Of a stretch of 64,000 nucleotides of DNA, positions 57,031 to 64,000 are shown in pieces. The stretch lies in NCBI RefSeq assembly GCF_009363895.1, contig NZ_CP045434.1, positions 2,436,501 through 2,500,500 on the forward strand. Direction: 5' to 3'. The position numbers were made by a program, and so were the translations under genes. Numbering within the stretch: the stretch's first letter is position 1; every line of letters starts with the position of its first letter. The notes beneath the pieces are model-generated. The model had not been told where the DNA came from, did not search any database, and saw nothing but the letters and a program-made list of their open reading frames with translations. This DNA is from Sphingomonas ginsengisoli An et al. 2013. GTDB lineage: Bacteria > Pseudomonadota > Alphaproteobacteria > Sphingomonadales > Sphingomonadaceae.

Positions 57031-59018
57031 AGGTCGATGCCGTCAGCCGGGTCCATCGTCGCCTGCCGGGCGACCGACGTGACCTGAAGGCGGAGGCGGC
57101 GGGCTTTCGCGGCGTCGATGTCGGGATCGTCGTCGAGCACGTCGAACTCGTTGAAGGTCGAAGGCTCGGGCGGCGCGATTTCCTCGTGCTCGGGCAATTC
57201 CGGCTCACGGCGGATACCCGCATTGGCTGGATCGACGACGCCGCCGCTCCCGTCACCCGGTGCGGCGCCTGCCGACGTGGACGGGATCGCCAGCGCCGAC
57301 CAGTCATCAGCGGGCTGCTTCGCCGGACCTTTTGCCTCAGCCAGCTTCGGCGGAGGCAGGATGCGCTCCATGAACCGGGCGTCCTCGTAATAGCGCGCCT
57401 TCTTCGCCCGCACCGGCGGCACGCCCGCGACCAGCAACAGTTCATCGGCGGGCAGAAGCTGCATGACCTCGCCGGGGGTCAGCAGCGGCCGGGCCGTCTC
57501 CTGCCGCGACACCATGAGATGCCCAAGCCAGGGCGACAGCCGGTGGCCGGCATAGTTGGTGGAATCGCGCATTTCCGTCGCGGTGCCCAGCGCATCCGAG
57601 ACGCGCTTAGCGGTGCGCTCGTCATTGGTGGCGAAGGCGACTCGCACATGGCAATTGTCGAGCACACTGTTGTTCGCGCCATACGCCTTCTCGATCTGGT
57701 TGAGGCTCTGCGCGATCAGGAAGGATTTAATGCCATAGCCCGCCATGAAAGCGAGCGCGCTTTCGAAGAAGTCGAGGCGGCCGAGTGCGGGAAACTCGTC
57801 GAGCATCAACAAGAGACGATGGCGGTTGGACGATGTCTTCAGGTCTTCGGTCAGCCGCCGCCCGACCTGATTGAGCAGCAGGCGGATCAGCGGCTTGGTG
57901 CGGTTGATGTCGGAGGGTGGCACAACGAGATAGAGGCTGACGGGCTTTTCGCCCGCGACCAGATCGGCGATGCGCCAGTCGCACCGCGCCGTCACCTTCG
58001 CCACCACGGGATCGCGATAGAGACCGAGGAACGACATGGCGGTCGAAAGCACGCCCGACCGTTCGTTGTCGCTCTTGTTCAGAAGTTCGCGCGCCGATGA
58101 CGCGATCACCGGATGAACGCCGGCTTCGCCCAGATGCGGTGTGTTCATCATCGCGCGCAACGTCGCCTCGACGGGGCGCTTGGGGTCGGAGAGAAAATTG
58201 GCGACGCCAGCGAGAGTCTTCTCCTTCTCGGCGTAGAGAACGTGGAGGATCGCACCGACCAGCAACGAATGGCTGGTCTTTTCCCAATGGTTGCGCTTGT
58301 CGAGCGCGCCTTCGGGATCGACGAGGATGTCGGCGATGTTCTGCACATCGCGGACTTCCTTGTCGCCGCGCCGCACCTCCAGCAGCGGATTATAGGCCGA
58401 CGAAGCCGGATCGGTCGGATCGAACAGCAGCACGCGGCCATGCTTCGACCGGAAGCCGGCGGTCAGCCCCCAATTCTCGCCCTTGATGTCGTGGACGATG
58501 ACCGAACCGGGCCAGGTCAACAGCGTCGGCACCACAAGGCCGACGCCCTTGCCCGATCGGGTCGGGGCGAAGCACAGCACATGCTCGGGGCCGTCATGGC
58601 GCAGATAGTCGTGGTCGAGGCGGCCGAGCAGGACGCCATCGGGGTCGAGCAGCCCGGCCGCCTTGATCTCTTCCGGTTCCGCCCATCGCGCCGATCCGTA
58701 TGTTGCGACGGTCTTCGCCTGCCGGGCGCGGATAACGGACATGCCGATCGCAACGGCGATGGCGATGAAACCGCCCGATGCCGCGACGAACGCACCCTCG
58801 ACAAAGATCGAAGGCGCATAGGCATCGTAGCAATACCACCACCAGAAGAAGATTGGAGGATAATAGACCGGCCAACCCGCCGCCTCGAACCAGGGCGGCC
58901 CAAGCTGCGCCTGAAACCCCAACCTATAAGCAACCCATTGCGTCGCCGCCCAGGTCGTTAGCAGGACAATGGTGAACACGAGGGCGATCTGCCCCCAGAG
59001 AATCTGGCCTCCGCGCAT
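57027..59018 (-). CDS. traG: Type IV coupling protein TraG (VirD4-like)
   Basis: A 663-residue inner-membrane ATPase that links the relaxase-DNA complex to the Trb channel. Three hydrophobic segments lie in the first ~95 residues. Walker A is FAPTRSGKGVGLVVP at about 150-164, Walker B is LLMLDEFPALG, and the SLNQIEKAYG region is typical of TraG/VirD4. Start at the second in-frame ATG (59018) fits family length; 59036 is possible. It may be the first gene of the leftward operon, which runs from here to hfaD. Confidence 0.93.
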   Translation of the reverse strand: MRGGQILWGQIALVFTIVLLTTWAATQWVAYRLGFQAQLGPPWFEAAGWPVYYPPIFFWWWYCYDAYAPSIFVEGAFVAASGGFIAIAVAIGMSVIRARQAKTVATYGSARWAEPEEIKAAGLLDPDGVLLGRLDHDYLRHDGPEHVLCFAPTRSGKGVGLVVPTLLTWPGSVIVHDIKGENWGLTAGFRSKHGRVLLFDPTDPASSAYNPLLEVRRGDKEVRDVQNIADILVDPEGALDKRNHWEKTSHSLLVGAILHVLYAEKEKTLAGVANFLSDPKRPVEATLRAMMNTPHLGEAGVHPVIASSARELLNKSDNERSGVLSTAMSFLGLYRDPVVAKVTARCDWRIADLVAGEKPVSLYLVVPPSDINRTKPLIRLLLNQVGRRLTEDLKTSSNRHRLLLMLDEFPALGRLDFFESALAFMAGYGIKSFLIAQSLNQIEKAYGANNSVLDNCHVRVAFATNDERTAKRVSDALGTATEMRDSTNYAGHRLSPWLGHLMVSRQETARPLLTPGEVMQLLPADELLLVAGVPPVRAKKARYYEDARFMERILPPPKLAEAKGPAKQPADDWSALAIPSTSAGAAPGDGSGGVVDPANAGIRREPELPEHEEIAPPEPSTFNEFDVLDDDPDIDAAKARRLRLQVTSVARQATMDPADGIDL

Positions 59019-59134
59019 ACAGGCTCCGATCGGCAAAAGAGACGGAGCCGATCAGAGAATAGCCGTTCCGACCACAAGCAACAGCAATTCCGAAGCGTGC
59101 GGGTTTCGGATACCATGGCGAAGAAAAAGGACGG

Positions 59135-59434
59135 TCAGTGCCGTGTCGATCGCGCCTCGGCCGCCGCCTGTTCCAGTATCTTGCGATAGCCGACGCCGGT
59201 CATCCATTGCGCGCGGGCGAGATGGCTCTGCCAGCATGTCCGGGTCCGCTCGGTTTCCGTGACCGGATCACGATGCAGAACGATCCGCGCCACCTCCTGC
59301 CAATCGGCGCCGTCCGCCTCGGCGTCGAGCAGGCGTAGATAGGTCACGAAATGCTTCTCGTCATAGATCGTGATATCCGGCCCGGTTGGGGCCAGATCAT
59401 CGACATCGGGATCGAGTTCGGGGCGCACGCGCAT
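59135..59434 (-). CDS. DUF2285-type element regulator
   Basis: A 99-residue protein. The core ITIYDEKHFVTYLRLLDAEADGADWQEVARIVLHRDP and ending SHLARAQWMTGVGYRKIL matches the DUF2285 group. In symbiosis islands of Mesorhizobium, DUF2285 proteins take part in control of excision and transfer. It lies just before traG and reads the same way. Confidence 0.7.
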   Translation of the reverse strand: MRVRPELDPDVDDLAPTGPDITIYDEKHFVTYLRLLDAEADGADWQEVARIVLHRDPVTETERTRTCWQSHLARAQWMTGVGYRKILEQAAAEARSTRH

Positions 59435-59593
59435 CCTGCGGTTCTCCTTTCGGCACCGCGACGGCGTTTCACGCTTTACCGCAAATCGCTCTCGAATACG
59501 AGCGACCGACCGGATGTTTCCTTTACCGCGGCAAGCAAGGTGTCGTCTGCGGACAATAATCCTCCTTCAGTTACCACAAGAATCGACGAATCG

Positions 59594-59620
59594 GAACGAT
59601 CATTCCTAGAACGATCGTTC
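59594..59620. promoter_or_regulatory. Tandem dyads upstream of the XRE gene
   Basis: Two 12-base dyads, GAACGATCATTC (59594-59605, one mismatch) and GAACGATCGTTC (59609-59620, perfect), sit 15 bases apart and 22 bases before the ATG of the XRE gene. They lie in the gap between divergent DUF2285 and XRE genes, so are a likely operator for the XRE repressor. Confidence 0.6.
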
Positions 59621-59642
59621 CGACGCAGGTTCCTGTGCAGCC

Positions 59643-59864
59643 ATGGACCTGAAAGAGGTCATGGCGGTCAATCTGCGTCGGATGCGTCATGACAGAGACA
59701 TGACGCAGGAAGAGCTGGCCGACCGTGCAGCACTAAGCGCACGCTATATCGGCGCGATCGAACGGGCCGACGTGTCGGCCAGCGTCACGGTATTGGGGCA
59801 GATCGCCGAGGCGCTCGCGGTCGAACCCGGCGAATTGTTGAAAGCGTCACCCCGCTCGGGCTGA
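59643..59864 (+). CDS. XRE-family transcriptional regulator
   Basis: A 73-residue protein that is almost entirely a helix-turn-helix domain (LRRMRHDRDMTQEELADRAALSARYIGAIERADVSASVTVLGQIAEAL). Such small repressors control transfer in this kind of element. It probably represses itself and the divergent DUF2285/traG side through the dyads upstream. Its 3' end overlaps the convergent LysR gene by 18 bases. Confidence 0.85.
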   Translation: MDLKEVMAVNLRRMRHDRDMTQEELADRAALSARYIGAIERADVSASVTVLGQIAEALAVEPGELLKASPRSG

Positions 59865-60794
59865 CCGCCCCATCTGCGCGGCGAGGTCTAGCAGGTTCAT
59901 GAGCGCCGGGCTGCGGTTGTGCGGCGACCAGATGGCGCTGAACCGGGCCTGTTCAGTCTCGTCGGCGATCGCGCGCAGCACGATGCCGGGGACGTTCATG
60001 TGCCGTGCGGTCTCGCTGACGAGGGTCACGCCTTCGCCGCTTGCGACCATGTGCATCAGCGTATCGCGGCCGACATCGCGACGCTGAACATGCGGAGATC
60101 GCCCGCGCTCGGCGATGCGCCGGACAATATGCTCGAAGAGCTGCGGCCCGCCTCCGGCGGTTCGCACCAAGAATGTCTCCGGCGCGAGGTCAGACCATGT
60201 GATGCTATCGCTCATCGCCAAGGGATGAGCCGCGGGCAAAGCGATTAGATAAGGCTCGCTCCAGAGCAGTCGGGAATGGCAGTCCGGCGCGTCGACCGGA
60301 TCGAGCACCAACGCCACGTCAAGCTTGCCGTCGCGCACCAGAGCTACCGTCTGCGCGGAAGGGCCTTCCGTGACGATTTGCTCGACATCGGGATGTTCAG
60401 CACGGAAACTTGCGCGCAGATCAGCGAGGAAGCCGCCCGCAATAGACGAAATGAGACCGATGGCGAGTTGCCCGGTCGCACCGGAGGAAATTGCTCCGGC
60501 GGTTCGGATGGCATGGTCGAGATGGTCGATCCCGGTCGCGACCTCGGCGACGAAACGGCGTCCGGCTTCCGTCAGCCGAACGCCGCGATGACGCCGCTCG
60601 AACAACAAGATGCCCAGTGTTTCCTCCAGCGCCTTGATCCGGGCGCTGACGCTCGATTGCGTCGTGCCCAGCACATTCGCCGCATGGTGAAAGTTCAGAT
60701 GCTCCGCGACTGCAAGAACGTGCAGAAGAGAGACCATCGGTATCCGACCGCTGGCGACGCCCGGAATATCAGAAACGCGGCACGTCCTACGCAT
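59847..60794 (-). CDS. LysR-family transcriptional regulator
   Basis: A 315-residue regulator. The winged helix-turn-helix (about 22-80: AVAEHLNFHHAANVLGTTQSSVSARIKALEETLG is split here by its usual turn) is followed by a substrate-binding domain (about 105-310). ATG 60794 gives a 19-residue leader not typical of the family; ATG 60737 would give a standard start. It lies 23 bases downstream of the broken MFS gene and may once have been part of its operon. Confidence 0.85.
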   Translation of the reverse strand: MRRTCRVSDIPGVASGRIPMVSLLHVLAVAEHLNFHHAANVLGTTQSSVSARIKALEETLGILLFERRHRGVRLTEAGRRFVAEVATGIDHLDHAIRTAGAISSGATGQLAIGLISSIAGGFLADLRASFRAEHPDVEQIVTEGPSAQTVALVRDGKLDVALVLDPVDAPDCHSRLLWSEPYLIALPAAHPLAMSDSITWSDLAPETFLVRTAGGGPQLFEHIVRRIAERGRSPHVQRRDVGRDTLMHMVASGEGVTLVSETARHMNVPGIVLRAIADETEQARFSAIWSPHNRSPALMNLLDLAAQMGRSARAG

Positions 60795-60817
60795 CTTATT
60801 TGTGCCTTGCTGAATCG

Positions 60818-61934
60818 TCAGGGCGCACCTGCTCGGGTCGCCCGACCTATGAGGGTAAAAGCGATGCTCGCGCCCGCTACGGCCACACAGACCAGTGCGA
60901 AGCCACAGACGCCGACCCAGCCATGGGATGCCCAAACGATCCCGGCCCCGGCACTGCCGATAGCGCCGCCCGCGAAGGTGAAGGCCATGTAGATCGTGTT
61001 GAGACGGCTGCGGATGTCCGCGCCAAGGGCGAAGATACGAGCCTGATTGGCAATCTGCCCGGCCGATAGGGCGAAGCTCAGGAGGTTTGCGCCGATGACC
61101 AGCGCGAGATAGTCGTCCGATCGGAAGATGACGAGCGCCAGACTGATCGCCGCTAGAACGATCGCACCGTTGCTCACCCGGTCCTGTCCGAACCGATCGA
61201 TCAATCCGCCGGCGAACAGCGAAGCCAGCCCGCCGATCCCGCCCCACAGCGCGAAATAGCCGACGCCGGCAAGGTCGAGATCGAACGGAGGCTGTCCCAG
61301 GCGGAACGGGATGGTGGTCCAGAAGGCAGAGAAGGCCGCGAAGATCGCCGCACCAAGAAGGCACGACAGACGCAGCGCCCTTTCGCGGCGGAGCAATCCC
61401 CAGAGAGACCCCAGCAGGGCGAGATAGGGCGTCGCTGCCGGGACGATGCCGCGCCGTGGCAGCACGGCCGGCAGAATGACGGCCGACGCCGCCATCAGCC
61501 CGGCCGCAACCAGATAGACGGGCCGCCATCCGAAACTGTTTGCCCCCACCCCCGCCAGGGTGCGGGACATGAGGATGCCGAGCACGAGGCCCGTCTGCAC
61601 CGCCGCGATGACACGGCCGCGCCGTTCAGGGCGGGTCAGTCCGGCGGCCAGCGGCAGCCAGCGCCGCCGCCACGCCGATGAGCAAAATGCGGACGAGAGA
61701 ACGCGGCTCGTTCCGGTCGCCCAGCGGCACGACGAGCAGGATGCCGAGGGCATAGCCGAGCTGCGACAGCGTGGCGATCAGGCCGGCATCGCGCGGGCTG
61801 ACGCCGAAATCCGCCGCGATGGCCGGAAGCAGCGCCTGATTGAAATAGACATTGGCCACGGTGAGTGCGGACGCGATCGCCATGATGACGATCGCGGGCG
61901 CTCCCAGTTCGCGGACGGAGGGCGCCTCGGTCAT
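60818..61934 (-). pseudogene. MFS transporter broken by an internal deletion
   Basis: The first frame (61934 to about 61626) gives the first two to three helices of a major facilitator transporter, with the loop motif PLGDRNE. It then ends in GRRTDPP and a stop. The rest of the protein (PLAAGLTRPERRGRV to the end at 60818) is in another frame. Compared with the usual family layout, roughly 30-40 residues (helix 4 and its loop) are missing at the junction near 61655. The junction holds a short repeat (CTGGCTGCCG, CTGGCCGCCG), as left by a slippage deletion. The ATG overlaps the upstream gene by 4 bases. Confidence 0.75.
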
Positions 61935-62347
61935 GCGGCGGCTCCATCCATGCCGGAAAGAACCTGCCCCGCCGCCGTGATCGCGGCCAGTGCGCCCGGG
62001 ACGCCGGCGACGATGGCGACCTGGATCAGGGTGCCGAAGACTTCCTCGCGGGTCGCACCGGCGCGGATCGCGGTTGGGATGTGGAACTTCAGGACATCAA
62101 TGCCGGTCGTCCCGAGCGCGGCTCCGGCAGCGATGATGACGAGTTCGCGCGTCTTCAGATCAAGATCGTCGCGGCCGTAGACATCGCCGAACACCCATTC
62201 GACGACATAGCGCCCGATATCGGGCGAGCTGTTCTTAAAGTTGTCGAGAAAAGCCTGAGCCGGAAATCCGGTGACGGCGGCGAACCGCTCGCTGCCCTCT
62301 CTGAATCGATCATTGGATGGGGATGTGGTGGAAATGGAGTCTGACAT
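61931..62347 (-). CDS. Carboxymuconolactone decarboxylase-like protein
   Basis: A 138-residue protein of the AhpD/CMD fold. The motif LDLKTRELVIIAAGAALGTTG and the later HIPTAIRAGATREEVFGTLIQVAIVAGVPGAL are typical. The CxxC redox pair of AhpD is absent, so it is closer to the decarboxylase side; substrate unknown. It heads an operon with the broken MFS gene and is divergent from the TetR gene, which probably represses it. Confidence 0.8.
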   Translation of the reverse strand: MSDSISTTSPSNDRFREGSERFAAVTGFPAQAFLDNFKNSSPDIGRYVVEWVFGDVYGRDDLDLKTRELVIIAAGAALGTTGIDVLKFHIPTAIRAGATREEVFGTLIQVAIVAGVPGALAAITAAGQVLSGMDGAAA

Positions 62348-62361
62348 CGTGTATCTCCTAT

Positions 62362-62408
62362 GCACTGCACAGTGCAGTGCTGGATTAATTACACTGCACT
62401 GTGCAGTG
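62362..62408. promoter_or_regulatory. Pair of perfect palindromic operators for the TetR regulator
   Basis: Two palindromes share the half-site CACTGCAC. One is 19 bases (62362-62380, centre 62371) and the other 17 bases (62392-62408, centre 62400). Centres are 29 bases apart and sit between the divergent starts at 62347 and 62431, so a bound regulator would cover both promoters. Confidence 0.8.
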
Positions 62409-62430
62409 CAATCAACAGGAGAAGAATGCC

Positions 62431-63096
62431 TTGTCAGGTCCGCGTTCCCATGCCGGGAAAACCGTTTTGCCGCAGAAGGACACCGTTCGCGCGGAGACGC
62501 CGAAGCGGGACGCCATTCTGGACGCGGCGACGCGCGTGTTTCTGGCACACGGTTACGAGGGCGCGAGCATGGACCTCGTGGCGAAGGAATCCGGCGCGGC
62601 GCGGTGCACGGTCTATAATCAATTCGAGAGCAAGGAGGCGCTGTTCGCGGCGGCCGTCCAGCGGGTCTGGTGGGATTTTCCGGTGGTGGAGATCACGGCA
62701 GACAGGCAAGCCCTGAATGACCCGACCGTGGGACTCGGCCGTCTCGGCAAGGCGATCGTCGATTTCTGGGAACCGCCGATCGCCGTCGCCTTCCTGCGCA
62801 TGGTCATCAGCGAGGGTACGCGGTTTCCCGACCTGCCGCGCAACTTCTTCGAGGCCGGCAAGGCGCCGGCCATGCGCGCCTTGATCGGCTATCTGAAGCA
62901 GATCAATGAGAACGGAACGCTCGCCATCCCCGATGCCGAACTGGCCGCGCGGCAGTTCCTCGGCCTGCTCAACGAACCCCTTCTGTGGCTGCGCGTCGTC
63001 GGTGTCGGAGAGGCGCCATCCGCCACCGAGCGCAAGCGCGTCGTCGAGGAAGCCGTTGCGATGATGATGGCGCGGTATAGTCCCGCGAGGAATTGA
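62431..63096 (+). CDS. TetR-family transcriptional regulator
   Basis: A 221-residue repressor. The helix-turn-helix is at about 38-80 (ILDAATRVFLAHGYEGASM, then ARCTVYNQFESKEALF), followed by a helical ligand domain. I chose TTG 62431, which has an AGGAG site 10 bases upstream; the GTG at 62401 falls inside the operator and is less likely. It probably controls the divergent decarboxylase-like/MFS operon and itself. The inducing compound is unknown. Confidence 0.8.
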   Translation: MSGPRSHAGKTVLPQKDTVRAETPKRDAILDAATRVFLAHGYEGASMDLVAKESGAARCTVYNQFESKEALFAAAVQRVWWDFPVVEITADRQALNDPTVGLGRLGKAIVDFWEPPIAVAFLRMVISEGTRFPDLPRNFFEAGKAPAMRALIGYLKQINENGTLAIPDAELAARQFLGLLNEPLLWLRVVGVGEAPSATERKRVVEEAVAMMMARYSPARN

Positions 63097-63102
63097 AGAG
63101 CA

Positions 63103-64000
63103 TCAAATCCCCAATCCCCGCTGCCGCCCCAACTGCCAGGACACCGATCCGCTCTGGACGATGCCTGACACCTCGCGATCGAGCTGCCGGTCGATGACGG
63201 GCCGCCACGGGACAAGGGTGAACTCGTGGGACTTCTCGACGATGGCGAACTTGCCGCTCGATAGCTGCACGGTCCCGGTGAACTTCCCCGTGACGGTCTC
63301 GCCATCGGCGGCGGCGCGGAATGGCAGCGTCTTCTTCGCCGCCAATTCGTCACCGGCACGGGCGACTTCACGCTCCTGAAGCGTGGCGATCAGGTTACGG
63401 CGATAGGCGGTGCGGCCATCGACCTGACGGATCGCATCGCCACGGTCGATCAGGGTCTCGCGGCGGCGATCCATCGCCTCGCGAACCTGCTCTCCGAACC
63501 CCGACACCGACAGGTCCGATGTACCCGCGCCGACCAGCCAGCGGTCGAGCCAGGTTGCGCCGTCCGATCCGATCTGGCGATCGAGGTCGAAGGTCGAGAG
63601 GACGCGGATATTGGCGCGGGCGTTACGCCCCGCGTCATGGGCGGCGACGCGCGCCTCGAAATCATCCGGGATACGCCATTGATCGGCGTCGATCCGCTCG
63701 GCGATCCCGGCCCGTCGTAACGCCTCCAGCCGGCGAACATGGGCATCGACGAAACCCTCATATTCCCCGCCCGGCACGCGGCCCTCGAACCGGGCCTGCT
63801 CCAGATGGCGGCTCGGCCGATAGATGCCGTCCTCGGCCATGCCGATGATGGCACGATCGGACGGGCGAGCTGCGCCGTCCGCCGGGCCGATCTCGACGAC
63901 GCTGCCGATGCGGGCGTCTTCAACGCGGGCCGGATCGATGCCGGAGACATGGTGCGTGCGCCCGTCGATCCCATCGACCACCAGCGTCAGGTTCTCGCCC
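63103..64000 (-). CDS. Relaxase with DUF3363 domain, C-terminal part (cut by window edge)
   Basis: About 298 residues of a larger protein whose frame is open to the window's right end. The sequence (RRLEALRRAGIAERI, WRIPDDFEARVAAHDA, ending FTLVPWRPVIDRQLDREVSG) matches the C-terminal DUF3363 part of VirD2-like relaxases of such elements, which nick the transfer origin and pilot the strand. The catalytic N-terminus lies outside. It is convergent with the TetR gene, 6 bases apart. Confidence 0.75.
   Translation of the reverse strand, partial: GENLTLVVDGIDGRTHHVSGIDPARVEDARIGSVVEIGPADGAARPSDRAIIGMAEDGIYRPSRHLEQARFEGRVPGGEYEGFVDAHVRRLEALRRAGIAERIDADQWRIPDDFEARVAAHDAGRNARANIRVLSTFDLDRQIGSDGATWLDRWLVGAGTSDLSVSGFGEQVREAMDRRRETLIDRGDAIRQVDGRTAYRRNLIATLQEREVARAGDELAAKKTLPFRAAADGETVTGKFTGTVQLSSGKFAIVEKSHEFTLVPWRPVIDRQLDREVSGIVQSGSVSWQLGRQRGLGI

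Larger units (their letters stand above)
40936..64000. mobile_element. Integrative and conjugative element, Trb type (left part)
   Basis: The element begins in the 3' half of tRNA-Ser with a serine recombinase. It carries a complete Trb-type mating-pair gene set, the coupling protein TraG, a holdfast-anchor-like module, regulators (CopG, XRE and DUF2285 types), cargo genes and part of a relaxase. It continues past the right edge. Replication or partition genes and the right junction are not seen here. Confidence 0.85.

Noticed and set aside
57186..58100. A 304-residue frame opposite traG
   Set aside because: Shadow of traG with no recognisable domain.
62401..62430. GTG 62401 as start of the TetR gene
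   Set aside because: It lies within the operator palindrome and lacks a ribosome site; TTG 62431 has one.
62426..62716. ATG 62426 frame overlapping the TetR gene
   Set aside because: It sits well behind the ribosome site but gives an Arg-rich protein with no domain.
40882..64000. Both ends of the element in this window
   Set aside because: No second copy of the tRNA 3' end was seen to the right; the relaxase gene runs off the edge.
63982..64000. GTG near 63981 as the relaxase start
   Set aside because: The frame and family-like sequence continue to the window edge, so this is an internal Val.

Overview
The window is GC-rich chromosomal DNA that reads like a sphingomonad-type alphaproteobacterium (Sphingomonadales). 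The clues are a TorF-type porin, a PagL-type lipid A deacylase, an SspB adaptor, a LytS/LytTR pair, palindromic repeats with GTCCGC...GCGGAC arms, and holdfast-anchor genes. No rRNA genes and no CRISPR array are visible. One tRNA gene, tRNA-Ser(GCT), separates a core half (1-40974) from an integrated conjugative element (about 40936 to beyond 64000).

Core half. 1-3.9 kb: a partial secreted protein, an HWE-family histidine kinase and an acyltransferase-3. 4-8.4 kb: class I ribonucleotide reductase, with nrdA and nrdB separated by four small membrane-protein genes and two Fur-like operators. 8.4-10.3 kb: an AT-richer patch with a frameshifted membrane-protein gene and an unrecognised 458-residue protein. 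10.3-16.9 kb: a GFA protein, a lipoprotein, a repeat-bearing metalloprotease, a TIR-remnant/TPR protein, a small phosphatase and small orphan genes among dispersed hairpin repeats. 17-22.3 kb: a GGDEF-EAL protein, a LytS/LytTR two-component pair and an ICL/PEPM-family enzyme. 22.4-40.6 kb: a porin, an ABC-2 exporter, QueG, adenosine kinase, an amino-acid permease, HIT and SspB proteins, fumarase C flanked by inverted repeats, PagL, CorA, an iron-permease-like protein, aconitase, YgfZ, dihydroorotase and a Crp/Fnr regulator.

Integrated element. A large serine recombinase ends inside tRNA-Ser, so its last codons are antisense tRNA sequence. This marks the left attachment junction. Upstream of it lie a small regulator and an orphan gene. 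A long leftward gene train follows: traG, a CopG-type regulator, trbB-C-D-E-J-K-L-F-G-I, a DUF2274 gene, then hfaA, hfaB and hfaD. Most neighbours overlap by 4 bp, so the holdfast-anchor-like genes (a CsgG-family pore plus repeat-rich surface proteins) appear to be part of the mating-pair-formation operon. A strong terminator follows hfaD. To the right are DUF2285 and XRE control genes, then cargo: a LysR regulator, a broken MFS transporter, a carboxymuconolactone-decarboxylase-like protein and a TetR regulator with two perfect palindromic operators. A DUF3363-type relaxase runs off the right edge. The far attachment site is not in the window.

The most interesting point is the coupling of a holdfast/curli-like adhesin module to a Trb conjugation operon, which suggests a dedicated mating-pair-stabilising surface structure.
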